Part shown: piece after piece, positions 34,189-46,296 of the stretch
Numbering within the stretch: the stretch's first letter is position 1
How the letters are laid out: the number at the start of each line of letters is the position of its first letter
Assembly (NCBI GenBank): GCA_028571685.1
Contig: CM053146.1
Span: 116,039,431 to 116,103,430 of the forward strand
Length of the DNA stretch: 64,000 bases
Source of the DNA: Heterohyrax brucei
Lineage: Eukaryota > Chordata > Mammalia > Hyracoidea > Procaviidae
Reading direction: 5' to 3'
Made by a program: the position numbers and the translations under genes
The notes under the pieces: generated by a model
Databases searched by the model: none
What the model was told of the DNA's origin: nothing
Seen by the model: only the letters and a program-made list of their open reading frames with translations

Positions 34189-34598
34189 GCATGCGAAAGC
34201 TGTACAAAGAACTAAGAAGACAGAGAAGAATTGATGCCTTTGAATTGCGGTGTTGGAGAAGAATGTTGAATGTAACAAGGACTGCCAAAAGAACAAACAG
34301 ATCTGTTCTAGAAGAAGTGCTCCTTGGAAGCAAAGATGGCAAGACTGTGTCTTACATGCTTTGGACATGTTGTCAGGATGGATCAGTTCCTAGAGAAGGA
34401 CATCATGCTTGGCATAGTGGATAGTCATCAAAGAAAGAGGAAGAGCCTTTGATGAGACGGATTGACACAATGGCTGCTACAATGGGCTTAAGCATAAAAA
34501 TAATTGTGGACATGGCATAAGACTGGGCAGTGTTTCGTCCTGTTGCTCATAGGGTTACTATGAGTCGGAACTGACTCGATGGTACCTAACAACAAGAT

Positions 34599-35029
34599 TT
34601 TTTTGCTTTTGTTGTTAGAGGAAGCCCCAAATCAGGCTGCTTATACCCTGATGTGTTAGTGGAAACAACTCTACATTTATCTGCACACTGCTCTCATACT
34701 TCTTGTCTCAGAAGTGAAAGCTTGTTATGGTTTCCTCCCTCCCAATTCCTAAGAAGTATTTCAGGTTACATAGGATTTCTAGGGGTTCTGCCCCAGCAGT
34801 TTGTCAATTAGTCCAGATCTTTCCATCTTATTTAGACTCATGATGGGCCACCAATTCCTGTCTTTCTCATTGTTTCACCTTTTTCTTGAACTGTTAACCA
34901 AAGTATTCTAGTCCACACTCATTGCTCCCTTTTCTGAACTCCATGTTATGTAAATAAATAAACAAACAAACAAATAAATGGGTGGATGGATGCATAAATA
35001 AATAGATAATAAATAATAAATGAATAGAG
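34599..35029. other. Unassigned, ending in an A-rich simple repeat
   Basis: No gene is visible. An AAAT/AAAC/GGAT-type simple repeat occupies about 34950-35025. Confidence 0.5.
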
Positions 35030-35227
35030 CATTTTCTGTAGAGTCAGTTCTGACTCATGGTGACTCATATATATCAGAGTAGAACTGCTCCATAAGGATT
35101 ATAACAGGTAATTTTGGGGAAGCAGATCACCAGGTTTTTCTTCTAAGGTGCCTCTGGGTGAACTTGAACCTCCCTCCTTTCAGTAAGCAGTGAATGTGTT
35201 AGCCATTTGCACCATCCAGAGGTTTCC
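35030..35227 (-). mobile_element. AfroSINE-related SINE, divergent variant
   Basis: The words 'gtagagtcagttctgactca' and 'tggtgactcatatatatcag' are followed by the variant centre 'cttctaaggtgcctctgggt'. It is the same variant as at 22068 and 51675. Confidence 0.78.
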
Positions 35228-36097
35228 CATATTCTGGAAGTGTGACACCGTTTTTTAAAAAGTGCAACTCTAAGCTACTAAGGGCAAGAATCGTCTGTTA
35301 ACAACCCTTGTGTCCCCTCCTACTACATTAGTTGAAGGTGTGGTCAGTACTTGCTTAGTGACACATGCACATGGATTCTCTTAGTACTAGTGATCACAAC
35401 AAAAAAGAAAAATAGCAGACTTTCAAATAAGTAGCTGAGTTTTCCAATTTCTTTCTTCCTTTGCTAGAGCACGGTGGTGAAAAGAGGAAAACAAAACAAA
35501 AAGTAAACCCCTTAAAAAGCCCCAATAAACTTGAAGTACTTAATTCAGTGAATTCCTTTATCAAAAACCAAGTCTGTATTTGCTCTTGTCCTATAGAGAT
35601 TGCTGCATGCAGTGTTTCACATGCTCAAGTTTATATGGATCAATTGATTTTATCTGCAGAACAAGTGGGCAGTGAGACCAAGGTGGGACAACTGGCTCTC
35701 CTTTGAGTCAGTTTGCTTCACATAGAAGAGTTCGCTCTTCCACAGCCTAAACTCTAGTACTAACCTCTGCCCATTAGCGCAATCATTCCCCTTCTAATCA
35801 TTAATTAAATACCGTCTAACCAATCATCTGGCAGTATTTATGCTTGACTCAAGAACTGAAGGAAGGACAACATAATTTTTAGCAAAGAGGTTTTGCCTGT
35901 TCCAGTTAATACCATTTTCTCAAATAATGAAGAAAATTTTTTAACTCATTTGACTATCAATGTTATAATCAGAATACAGTAAGATAATTAAAGAGTATAA
36001 GCTGATAATAAGATAATTAAGGATAAAGCCTGGATAAAAGTTTTTTGTATTTTTATTTTTTTTACCAAGTACTTACTATGTATTCTAGGTACCTGTT
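35228..36097. other. Mostly unassigned, possible L2 piece
   Basis: 35258-35350 ('ctactaagggcaagaatcgt') resembles the L2 3' end. The remainder, including an 81-codon plus frame at 35461-35706, shows no family signature. Confidence 0.4.
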
Positions 36098-36560
36098 TGT
36101 CTTAGTCATCTAGTGCTGCTATAACAGATGGCTTTAACAAAGAGAAGTCGGAGAAAAGTAGGCTAAAAGTCCTAATTCAGGATGTCAGCTCCACAGGGAG
36201 CTTTCTCTGTTGGCTCTGGAGGAAGGTCCTTGTTGTCCATCCTCCCCTGAACTGGGAGGTTCTGAGGTCCAGAGACCCCAGGTTCAAAGGACATGCTGCT
36301 CCTGGTGCTTTCTTCTGGTGATATGAGGCCCCCAACTTTTTACTTGCTTCCCTTTCCTTTGTACCCCAAGAGGCTGCCTCAAGGCACAGTGCAATTTCAT
36401 AGATTCAGTCCTGCTTCACCAACACAACTGCCACCCATTCTCCTTCATTAACATTATGAAGGAAAGGTTTACAACATACAGGAATATCACACAACACCAG
36501 GAATCATGGCCGAGTCAAATTGATGCATGCATTTTGGGGTATATAATTCAATACATGACA
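36098..36560 (-). mobile_element. MaLR-like solo LTR
   Basis: It runs from 'tgtcttagtcatctagtgct' to 'ttcaatacatgaca'. The flanks are ctgtt (36093-36097) and ctatt (36561-36565), four of five bases matching, a plausible decayed target duplication. Confidence 0.92.
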
Positions 36561-36989
36561 CTATTACATATATCATAAAGAACACTGGCTTAATGAACAG
36601 AGGCTGGAAAAGAAACTGGAGAGAAGAAAGCAACCTATTCCATCAGTCCTATTTTGAGGGAAAGGAAATGGGTTGAGAATTCGCTCTGCCTTAGGTCACA
36701 CAATAAATTAGAGGTGGATCTGGGATTAGCATTCTGGGATGACTGGAGCAAAACCTAAACGGCAAACATAAAGATGTTATAAAACCAAGATCTGGAATTT
36801 GTCCAGGTTTAAGAGAGTGGTACATTAGCAATTTTCACTTGGTTAGTTATGTGTTTTCTGTCTCTTTATTTTTCTACTTTCGTGGTCTTGGCTTTTTATT
36901 ATTTTTATTAAAAGTTTTATGAGGCAGAAGCAGTTTCTACCATTAATGTTACCAAAGAAACCGGGTGAATTAGGACTAACTAACTCTAC
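36561..36989. other. Unassigned sequence
   Basis: No gene or named repeat is visible. Confidence 0.35.
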
Positions 36990-37153
36990 TAAGGAAACCC
37001 TGGTGACACAGTGGTTAAGCATAGTGTCTGCTAACCAAAAGGTCAGCAGTTTAAATCCACCAGGACCTCGTTGGAAACTCTATGCGGTAGTTCAACTCTG
37101 ACCTATAGGATCATTATGAGTCAGAATTGACTTGATGGCAAGGTTGGTTTTTC
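36990..37153 (+). mobile_element. AfroSINE, complete
   Basis: A clean plus copy, 'ggaaaccctggtgacacagt' to 'gacttgatggcaaggttgg'. It is the first of three plus-strand copies in a row. Confidence 0.93.
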
Positions 37154-37187
37154 TTTCTTCTCCTTTGTTTTTTTTCAGCCCTACTAG

Positions 37188-37351
37188 GAGCTTCACCCTG
37201 GAGTGGTGAAGAGTTTGGCAGCTAACCAAGAAGGTCAGCAGTTTGACTCCCCCAGCCACTCCTTGGAAACCTGCTGGGGAAGTTATACTCTGTCCTCTGG
37301 GGCCACTCTGAGTCAGAACTGATTTGATGACAACAGGTTTGGGTTTTGGCC
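37188..37351 (+). mobile_element. AfroSINE
   Basis: Second in the series, 'ttcaccctggagtggtgaag' to 'ttgatgacaacaggtttggg'. Confidence 0.92.
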
Positions 37352-37364
37352 TAGCTACACTGTA

Positions 37365-37670
37365 AGGAGCCCTAATGGTACAATGGTTGAGTGTTTGGCT
37401 GCTAGCCAAAAGATCAGCAGTTCAAATCCCACCCCCCTGCTGATTTATGGGAGAAAAGACCTGGTAGGTTGCTAGGAAAGATTACAGTCTAGGAAATCAT
37501 ATGAGGCAATTTTACTGTGTCCTAAAGGGTCACTATGAGTCAGAACCAACTCAATGGGACAACAACAGCAACATGCAGAACTGACTTGATGGCACGTGAC
37601 AACAGCAGCCCACCAAAGGGTTGCTACAAGTGAAAAATCAACCTGAAGGCACCCAACAACAGCAACCCGA
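37365..37670 (+). mobile_element. AfroSINE, long type, followed by repeated tails
   Basis: Third in the series (37365-37560). It is followed by two further tail-like units ('gaactgacttgatggcacgt' and 'aaaatcaacctgaaggcacc'), each ending in ACAACAGCA. The repeated tails suggest stepwise slippage or nested 3' ends. Confidence 0.85.
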
Positions 37671-37789
37671 CCAGATTTAATCAGGCATTTAACTTGCTGT
37701 GGTTTGTACAAAACCCGAGAGAACAAAACAATTGTAGGATTTTTCAGTATTATAAAGTTTCAAAACTGTAACAGCAATATATTACTGTT

Positions 37790-38085
37790 TTAAGTGCTGT
37801 TAAGGGAGCTTCAGTTCATGTACAACAGAAGAGAACATTCTCTGGTCCTGTGTTATTCTCACAATTGTTGGCTGAGTGCACTGTCGCAGCTACTGTGTCA
37901 GCCTGTCTCCTTGAGGACCTTCCTCTTTTTTCCTCTTTTTACCAAGCATGATGTTCTCCTCTTGTGACTGGTCCCTCCTGATAAAATGTTTGAAGGATGT
38001 GAGATGTAGACTCACCATCCTCGCATCTAAGGAGCATTCTGGCTCTACCTCTTACAAGACAGATTTGTTCGTTCTTCCGGCAAGT
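37790..38085 (-). mobile_element. RTE: RTE LINE 3' fragment, minus strand
   Basis: The words 'gcatgatgttctcctcttgt', 'gactggtccctcctgataaa' and 'cttacaagacagatttgttc' are the reverse of the RTE C-terminal region. Confidence 0.85.
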
Positions 38086-38109
38086 CCCCGCTGAGGATTT
38101 GCATTTTTA

Positions 38110-38204
38110 TCCCAGTTATGCTGGATCAGAGTCTATATTTTAAACAAAATCCCCAGGTGATTCTTAAATATAATTTCTTGGGACCTTCTTAGAAATGCAA
38201 ATTC
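38110..38204 (+). mobile_element. Possible MER5-type hAT remnant
   Basis: The words 'atcagagtctatattttaaa' and 'aaaatccccaggtgattctt' resemble the MER5A family of short non-autonomous hAT elements. The match is short. Confidence 0.45.
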
Positions 38205-41200
38205 TTAGCAGGTGCCAACTAAAACAAGTCTTTTTGAAGCCCTGGCATGAAGCCTTTCTGCTCTTTACATTACTTCCGTAGGTTACTTTCACAGAAAGGA
38301 GACCGCTGGGTCAGAGAATAAATGCATTGCCATATGCCCATACGTACTGCCCAACTGCTTTCTGAAATGATTACTTTAAGTGATGTGATGTTTGAAAAGG
38401 AAATGTTGGGTTAAGTATCTACCTCAGAAAGATAACATTTAGTGGTAAAGACACATAGAAAATGTAATTGTATATGCTAAATGACTTAAATCTGAGATAA
38501 AACCGTAAGTATAGCCATGAAAAAACTTAAAAATCATTTAGTGCCTGGAAGCTGTGCAAACATGATGAGAATTAGTCAGAGGAATTACTTGTACTAGGTA
38601 ATCTGAGATCCAGAGAAAGGTCCCCTGGTCTTCTTTACAAAATAAACAAAAGCATTAGTGGATTAAATTAGCAACAGGTTTGTAGAAAGTGGAGCAAATG
38701 CTTTTTCTCAATTGAAAAGGGCCAATTTAAAAAGAGTAATTGCTGGCAAAAATTCTTTATTTGTTTTTCATTAGCTTTCACTTGGAGGAAGGGATAAACT
38801 GTCAGACAAAAGGCAATTGGTGTTCACATTTATGTGATTACCAAAGAAATAATCAAATAGCAGAGCCCTTCTCCACCAGCTACTTCTACACACGGTGCCA
38901 CTTGCTCCTCATCAGAGTGCTTTAAAAGAAACACTAAGCTTCCATCTTTAAAAAAGAAAAAATAAAAACAAAGCCCCATTACAACTCAATTCAAAACTTT
39001 TTTCCTACCTTGTAATCTAAGGAGCCCAGTATCAATTTTAATCCCAGAGTAGCTTTTTTTGTCCAGTAGTTTTTTCCACAATGTGTTTTCCATAAATGCT
39101 GTTGGACTATTTCTGGCTCGCAGTTACTTAAAATCCAAGCTTATGAGCTGTAATTATCTAGGTAACAGCTGAAATAATGACAGAAAGTTCTCCCTTGCTC
39201 CTTTCCTCCCCAACATCCTCATTTTCTTTCTTTCAGTGTTTTAATCGGCAGCTGTAGCAAACCTTGTATGATCCCTAAACACTTTTGACAGGACCAAAAA
39301 TATAAATCTTCAGATAGAGGTTTTGTAAACTGTCAGGAGTCCGTTCTCCTTTGGCCAGCTGGTACTCAGTCAGACTGCTGTTTTGTAAATAAATCATCCC
39401 CGAGAATCATCATCAGGTCAGCTGTGTGTGCCTTTGAGGAAAACAAACAGGAGAGCACTTACCAGTTAATTTTCTGTGAGGAGAGGCGCTATTGTGATGC
39501 CTGGGTGTAACCTCCAGGCTCCAGAACGAAACCCACGGTGATTTTTAGAACAACTGTTAGACACTCTTTTCCCAGCCTCCTCAGCTGGTTTTTATCTGGC
39601 TTTCGAAATGACACTGTAGAAGAGAATGATGTTGGGCTTTGAATGTGGCTGCTTCCTTCCTCTGCCGCCCTCCATAAAAATTCATCATGTATTCCAGGAG
39701 AAAAGTAAACAATGAACATACTGTATAAATTAATTCTTTTGCTCAGCATGTGTATGTAAGTGAGGTTTGCTTTCTGAATGGAAATCCTTACTATTAGCTG
39801 CCTGCTGCAAGCTGAAAAGCAGTGATTAGGAAGGGCAGCACTAGTTTCTCCTTTGTCTGGAAGGGCTTTTGCTTATGAAAAGTCAAATTAGCAGTCCTGG
39901 AGTGAAAAGATGTCAACAATAAGCTCTTCAAACCCACACAAGCTATAGCACTCACTAGGAGACAGATTTTATTTTTCTATTCCTGATTATTTTGGACTCA
40001 TTTCAAAGTCAAGCAAGCAGGTTTCAACTCTGTGTTTTAGGTGGTGACTAAGATATTAAAAAAAAAATGCAAACCCTTTCAAGCCATCTTCTGGCTCCAC
40101 TGTGTCCTGAAGGTGAAGAAATGGAATCACACATTAGTTAAGCGTATGTTTTAACTTTCGGTTGTCTCCCTGGATAGGTTGAGAGAGAACTTTCCTGGTT
40201 ATGAAGAACCTGGAGGTTTGATTTTAATCTCTCATTACCTCTGTGGCCCAGGCAGATGTGAACACATCTGTGTACCTGAGTTCTGCCTCCAAATTCAGAC
40301 GTTTGAAGGTCAAAACTGTGGAGGCTGAAAGTAAGTAAGCTTTGGTATGGTTAGCTTCTCTATGCAGAATCTGTTGATTTTGACAGCGAATATCATATAG
40401 ACCCTGTGATATTGGAAACTGAACCTTTTTATCTCATGACAGGTCAGCTCTAAATAAAGCATAATGTTTTGTATTTTATTTATCTTTCATTGCTTCTGTT
40501 ATATACAAAATCTAGAAAATTTGAATCAATTATTCTCAGTGTGGGGGGTAGGGTGGGCTGGAAAGGGGAGGAACTGAATACACTTTTTCCATTGGTCTTG
40601 GCCCCATACTGATGGTCACTGCTCCCATACAGGGTTAACTACTATTAATGATCTTGGCCTACTTCTTTTCAGACTTTTTCCTAAGCACAGATGTGGTCAG
40701 TGAAAGAATAGTAATAGAACTCTGTGCCAGAAACCTGCATCTGCCTAGTTACCTGTCCCCACTTTGTTGCATTGCTCTGCTAGTATCTACTACTAGTTCT
40801 GTGCCATTGCTGTAATCACACGGATGCACAGCTTCTAACTGGATACAAAGTTTGCAGGGTGCAATTTACCACTTTCCAAGTCATTGCAAGTTCTCTGAAG
40901 TCTGTTGTACTTACTTATCTCCACTGTATCTTATATTATCTCAAGATGGGCACTGTATACATACATGAATGGATCTGTCAGGCCAACCGACTCAGAGGGG
41001 AAGATTCACAGAACCTCCATCATATCATTTCAGGGGGCAGGATCTCCCCTTCTCAGAAAAATAGCTTTTATCAAATGATGGTCAAAGTTTCTCTGTAGAG
41101 AATTCTTCTTTTGAAGATAATGCATTTTAAAAGAGAAGATTTATATTAATCTAACAAAGCCAAAATAGAATGTATTGGGTGATTGGGTCATCCCTACACC

Positions 41201-41282
41201 CCACCCTCATTTAAAAAAAAACCTGGGGTCAGCAGCTTGGTCTCCCATCTCTTAATATTGTCAAAACAGACAGACAGACAAA
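38205..41282. other. Repeat-poor region, candidate conserved non-coding DNA
   Basis: More than 3 kb with no confident repeat and no convincing exon. The sequence is of even complexity, with many AT-rich homeodomain-like words (TAATTA, ATTAAT) and E-box-like CAGCTG words between about 39060 and 40000. An 86-codon minus-strand frame (39489-39749) has no recognisable domain. Regulatory function is only inferred from repeat exclusion and texture. Confidence 0.4.
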
Positions 41283-41466
41283 CAAACTAACAAACCTGTT
41301 GCCAGCAAGTTGGTTCTGACTCATGGTGACCCATGTATTACAGAATAGAACTGAGTTCCATAGAGATTTTTTGGCTGTGATTCTTTACAGAAGATGCTCA
41401 AGAGGCCTTTGTGCTGTGGTGCCCGTGGGTGGTTGGACCACCCACCTTTATGTGAGTAGTTGAGCA
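41283..41466 (-). mobile_element. AfroSINE-related SINE, divergent
   Basis: The words 'aaacctgttgccagcaagtt' and 'ctgactcatggtgacccatg' with 'ttctttacagaagatgctca' mark a long-type reverse copy. The promoter end is diverged. Confidence 0.82.
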
Positions 41467-42840
41467 CAAACTGTCCCTGCCAGCCAGCAACCCCTGACAG
41501 GATCAAGATATCATTATTATTTCTCCTTCTCGTCTGATATTACAATAACATATTCATTCCAGGCACTCAAATGCTCTGATGATAGGAATTTCAGAAATAG
41601 ACATTTGCAATACTTCAGTCAGATCATAATAGATTTTTGTTAATAATCAGTTCTTTTTTTTTTTTTTTTTTTGCCTGTGTGTAACAATAAGCTTTAGCTC
41701 AGGAAGAACAGCCACTAGAAAAGACACAATATACAAATGGGCATTTTCTTACAAAAGAAGCTGATTTGTGCAAGACTAAAAGACATTCACTTTACATTTT
41801 TTTCCCTCTTGTCATACAGGGACACGACTGGCTTGTTCTATAAGTGCCCTTCTTAAGCCTGTTCTTCAGCATAGACAGGGTCAGAGGGCAGACTTTGGAG
41901 CCTTTATTTGGTGGATGGAGAGGCTGGAGCCAGGCAAAGCTTTTTCAGAGCCTGACATGGACTCACAATCACAATACTCAGGGAGGACACAGAAAAGAGA
42001 CACGCCAACCCAGCCCTACAGGGAAGTTTTTAATGCCACTTAAATCAGAGAATTATTAAAAGCCACTGAGCCGTCCCCCAGTTTTTGCTTTTCACTCTGT
42101 ATTACCCCGACAGGAACTGACCCTGAAGGATACTTAGTGGGAAAGGCTGTCAGAGGACTCAGAGCTATCTATGCCTTCTTTTTCACAAAGATGCACAAAG
42201 CTCTAATTACCTGTGAAGATGTGAGAAACAGCTTCTCTCCTCATTGCTAATTTGAATAAGGCTTCTCTGTTAACATGCTAAATGCCAGTTCAAATGAGAT
42301 ATAGATACAGAGATTTATAATTTCTCGTCTTCAGGAAACTGAGGTTTTGGTTGTTCTAAATATGGATGCCTTTGGTGCAGAGCTTCTGTGGGCAAAGCCA
42401 AAACTTACCTGTGGGAAGGTGGCTGTGCCTCCTGGCCGTGGGGAGGACAGTGGGGCAAAGTCTTCAGGGTTCTGAGCTCTGAATCTTTGTAGGTTAGTGA
42501 TTTCTCTGGGAGAGCTGGTCACAGCTACACTGCGGGTAGGTAGAAGTGTCTACTCTCTATGTAACCAAAGGAGGTAAATCATCTTTTAATTTAAGCCCTA
42601 GAAAAGGATATGTGGTTTGCCAGTAGTCACATAAATCTGTTATATATCACTTAGTCAACAGGCATCTGGGTGACACCATCTTTGGTCCTGATCCCAAACT
42701 CCCTGCTTTGGGAATTTAGTCCACTCCCAACTACCTACTTTAATTATGCTACTTTTCTTGTTAAACTAACATAATTATGGATATGATGTAAGTATATCTG
42801 GAGTTTCCAAGAAAAAGTCACATTTTAGGAAAGAAAGAAA
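41467..42840. other. Repeat-poor region, unassigned
   Basis: No gene signature. A T run lies at 41654-41672. The part 42030-42310 ('aaagctctaattacctgtga', 'ctcattgctaatttgaataa') has the texture of conserved non-coding sequence. Confidence 0.35.
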
Positions 42841-43165
42841 AAAAACCATTACTGTTGAGTCAATTCCAACTCAGAGTGAACATATCAAAACCAAATCCAC
42901 TTCTACTGAGTTGATTCTGACTCACAGTGACTCGATAGGACAGAGTAGCACTGCTCTATAGAGTTTTCAAGGAGCTCCTGGTGGGATTTGAACTGTCAGC
43001 GTTTTCTTTAGCAGATGTAACACTTGACCACTATGCCACCAGGGTTTCCAGTGAGCCAACAAGACTGCCATATAGAGTTTCCAAGGAGCACTTAATGGAT
43101 TTGAACTGATGATCTTTTTCTGGTTAACAACTAAGGCACTTAACTTATGCCACTAGGGTTTCCAG
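42841..43165 (-). mobile_element. AfroSINE nested inside an AfroSINE
   Basis: The outer reverse copy is split (42841-42886 and 43051-43165) by a complete inner reverse copy (42887-43050, 'aaccaaatccacttctactg' to 'ccaccagggtttcc'). The word AGTGAaC before the inner A-rich end and AGTGAgC after it form a short target duplication. Confidence 0.9.
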
Positions 43166-43669
43166 AACTGGAGGCGTAGGGTTTCCGGGATTGGAGAATC
43201 AAGCATGTTTTCTTGACCTCTTTAACTTGGCTGCGCTCTTCATTAGGAAATAGCAATCTAAGGAGCTAATGCAGCCTAAGCATATATTTCGTTGGTGCCA
43301 TAGAGTATTTTCAAGACTTTGAATTAATTTCCAATATTAAAAAATCAGGAGACCTTACACAGTCATCCAGATGCTCAGCTCTCATGAAATATCAGATCTG
43401 GGTAGCTCTGGACTAGCATTCCTGTAAGGGTACTGTGGGAGCATACTGACTGCTGGCTGTTCCCAGCACGGCCTGTCCACTTCTAGCAGTTCCACACTTC
43501 CCCAACTTCTAGATCCACTCCTTTTTCCTCTGTTTCACCTCCCTCATTGACACCATCCCGAGAGACCATCCAGGAATTTGCACTTTTGACCCCTGATTTC
43601 CTCTCTCATTCTTTTCCTATTAACTTTCTTCAAGTGAATTTTCTTATTGAGTTTCAATTGACGAAAAAC
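43166..43669. other. Unassigned sequence
   Basis: It begins with a repeated 'agggtttcc(g/a)g' SINE-end word and then has no named content. Confidence 0.35.
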
Positions 43670-44432
43670 CTAATACTCTGAGACTAGTGCTTGCGGAAAG
43701 TGAAGAGGATTTGAAACACTTGAGAAGATCAAAGATCACAGTCTTTAATATGGATTGCACCTCAACATCAAGAAAAAAAATCCTTACAACTGGACCAGTA
43801 AGCAACATCATGATAAATGGAGAAAGGACTGAGGTTGCCGAAGATTTCATTTCACTTGGCTTCCACAATCAATACACCTGGAAGCAGCAGTCAAGAAATC
43901 AAAAGACACATTGCACTAGAAAAATCTGCTGCCAAAGACGTCTTTAAAGTGGTGAAAAGTAAAGATGTTACTTTGATGACGAGGGTGTGCCTGATGTAGG
44001 CCATGGTATTTTCAATTGTGTCATACACATGCAAAAGCTGAACAATGAATAAGGAAGACAGAAGAATTGATGTCTTTGAATTATGGTGTTGGAGAAGAAT
44101 ATTGAATGTACCATGGCTTGCCAAAAGAACAAACAGATCTGTTCTGGAAGTACAATCAGGATGCTCCTTGCAAAGATGGCGAGACTGTATCTTACATACT
44201 TTAGACACTTTGACAGGAGGGATCAGTCCCTGGAGAAGGACATTGTGCTCAGTGAAGGAGAGGGTCAGCAAAAAAGAGGAAGACCCTCAACAAGATTGAT
44301 TGACACAGTGGCTGCAACAATGAGCTTAAGCTTAAAAATGATTGTGGGCATGGCACAGGACCAGGCAGTGTTTCCTTCTGTTGTGATAGGGTTTCTATGA
44401 GTTGGAGCTACTTCAATGGCACTTAACAACAA
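43670..44432 (+). mobile_element. RTE: RTE LINE 3' end
   Basis: It runs from just after the catalytic block ('cttgcggaaagtgaagagga') to the terminal 'ggcacttaacaacaacaaag'. Fragmented frames give NKEDRRIDVFELWCWRRILN (44045-44299). It is the least diverged RTE 3' end in the window by eye. Confidence 0.93.
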
Positions 44433-46296
44433 CAAAGACATAAGCCATCAGGTGGTGGTCATCTCTTATTATATAAGGAAATGTTTGTTCTTTTTTTTCT
44501 TAAAGTCTATGAATTTCCTACACTTTCCTAGACAAACACGATGGCAATCTAAAGTGTGATTCAATTAACCAACCCACTTGAAGCAGCATAACTATGGAAG
44601 AGTGATGTGCCACAGGAGGTGAGACAGGAGGGACCACCCCGAGTACAGATACCAAGTGGTGAGCTTTTTGTAAATTCTCTCTGTAGAGAATTTAAACTTA
44701 ATAATATCAGCTGAAAGTCAGTCTGCTTTTTGCTATCTCCTTGTGCCAGCAATTCTGAATAACATCAATGATGAGATATTCTATCCTTCAAAAAATCTTT
44801 TGTTGGGTTAAGTCTAAACAATTGTTGTGATGACTGTTTTAGTTATATATGTGTATCTTATTTATTTTTAATAAAAAAAAACCCACTGCCATATTTTTAT
44901 ATGAAATTACAAGAATTATTCTTTTTTTTTGTGGTGGTTACTAATTCTTTAAAAGACAATGTATTTTATGTGGAAATTAACTGGGAAAATTCACAGCTGT
45001 TCACAGGGCCCAAAGACACACACATATGGACTCAGTTACATGGTCCTTTTGAGATTAAGCTGATGACGCTTCTGACTTCTTGGTACAATTTATGTCCCCA
45101 CAGCTGTGATGTTACATATTCCTGGATTTAAACAGCACACGTGAAATACAGGATGGCAGCACAATCCTGGTAAAGGTGAAGAAACAAAACTGAAACCATT
45201 TCAGCGTTTTCATTCCACATGGCCATTTAGAGTTTTTAATTCATCTCTAGGATTTAAAACAGTAGAAGAGAGTGTGAATTACAAGGTGCAATGGTTTTAT
45301 TTGACAAATGTAAAGTTCAGCCCATTCATGAACTTTCTTTGCTTAGTAACTTTAAAGTGAATGTCATTCTTTTTAAGTTGTTTTAAAACTAAAGATCAAA
45401 TAGTAAAAACTCTTTAACAATGATATATTTAAACTGTTGCCTAAATTTTTTAAATATATCATCTTTAGCTTTTTGAAAATTCAGTTAGCCAGTGCTATAC
45501 CAGCATTTCTATAAAAGGTTATTATATTCAGCTATGCACAAGGGATCCATGGTCACATTTTTACACGGATATGAAAACTATTAAAGAAATAGTTAACTTT
45601 TTATTTTCTTACCATAAGTATGTATTATTTATTTATTTTGTTTCAGACATAGTTAAGTATACAAAGTACAGTAAGTACTTTTTTCTGTCTCATTTCATGA
45701 TTTTTACTGAAAATAATTTTGTCATATTGAGGAGAAGGATGCTAACAATGTATCTGCTCCAGGAGTCAGTGTACATGTTCATGGCCCATAAGGATGGTCA
45801 CTGAAAACCCAGGAGCTCAGCAAGGTGTGTCCAGATACCCTAGATTTATTCTATTGTGTTGGCGCTATCTATACTCAATTTTTAAATGATGACCTCAACT
45901 GACCAGGTAGCCCAAGCAAGAAGCCAGGCTAGCCAGAGGAAGGAGAGACAGAAAGGCTGTGTGACGGGGGAGGCGCTGACACTACAGTGGCAACGTGAAC
46001 AGATAGGAAAGATAACACACAAGCAGCTCTGCACAGGAACACCCTAACCTGGCTGCAGGGTTGAAGGTCCAGGTGGAGTTCCTAAAAGCAGGTGGCTGTT
46101 AAGGGACCCCAGTTATTGCTTGGCTACAAGAGCTTTAAGATCTTGGGATTCTTGGACTGAAACTGCCCACATGATGGGATGGCAATCCCTTACCTTGTCT
46201 TCATTGCCTGTAAGTTAATGCCACGATAATAACACCTTCCACCCACCCATTGAAAATTAACTTCTAAAATAACAATTTCTTGTAAGTGTTAACTTT
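44433..46296. other. Unassigned sequence
   Basis: AT-rich, without gene or confident repeat. A-runs with 'acccactgcc' at 44872-44890 look like a stub of a reverse AfroSINE. 45900-46160 is more GC-rich and unrecognised. Confidence 0.4.

Larger units (their letters stand above)
31895..34598 (+). mobile_element. RTE: RTE LINE, 5'-truncated, with LTR insertion
   Basis: It starts inside the endonuclease region ('tatggaaaagctccgtatca') and runs to the canonical 3' end ('gagtcggaactgactcgatg', 'gtacctaacaacaag'). A 523-base MaLR-like LTR interrupts at 33666-34188. Frames carry LDSEEDIEPRISLLMSGGSW in a shifted frame, GVCQGCILSSYLFNIY at about 33172-33220, and RT C-terminal blocks. Confidence 0.93.

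Noticed and set aside
36990-37153. tRNA-like A and B boxes suggesting a tRNA gene
   Set aside because: The boxes belong to AfroSINEs, without cloverleaf or CCA-adjacent structure.
39489-39749. 86-codon minus-strand frame in the repeat-poor region
   Set aside because: No splice-site pattern, domain or homologue that I recognise; it could be chance.
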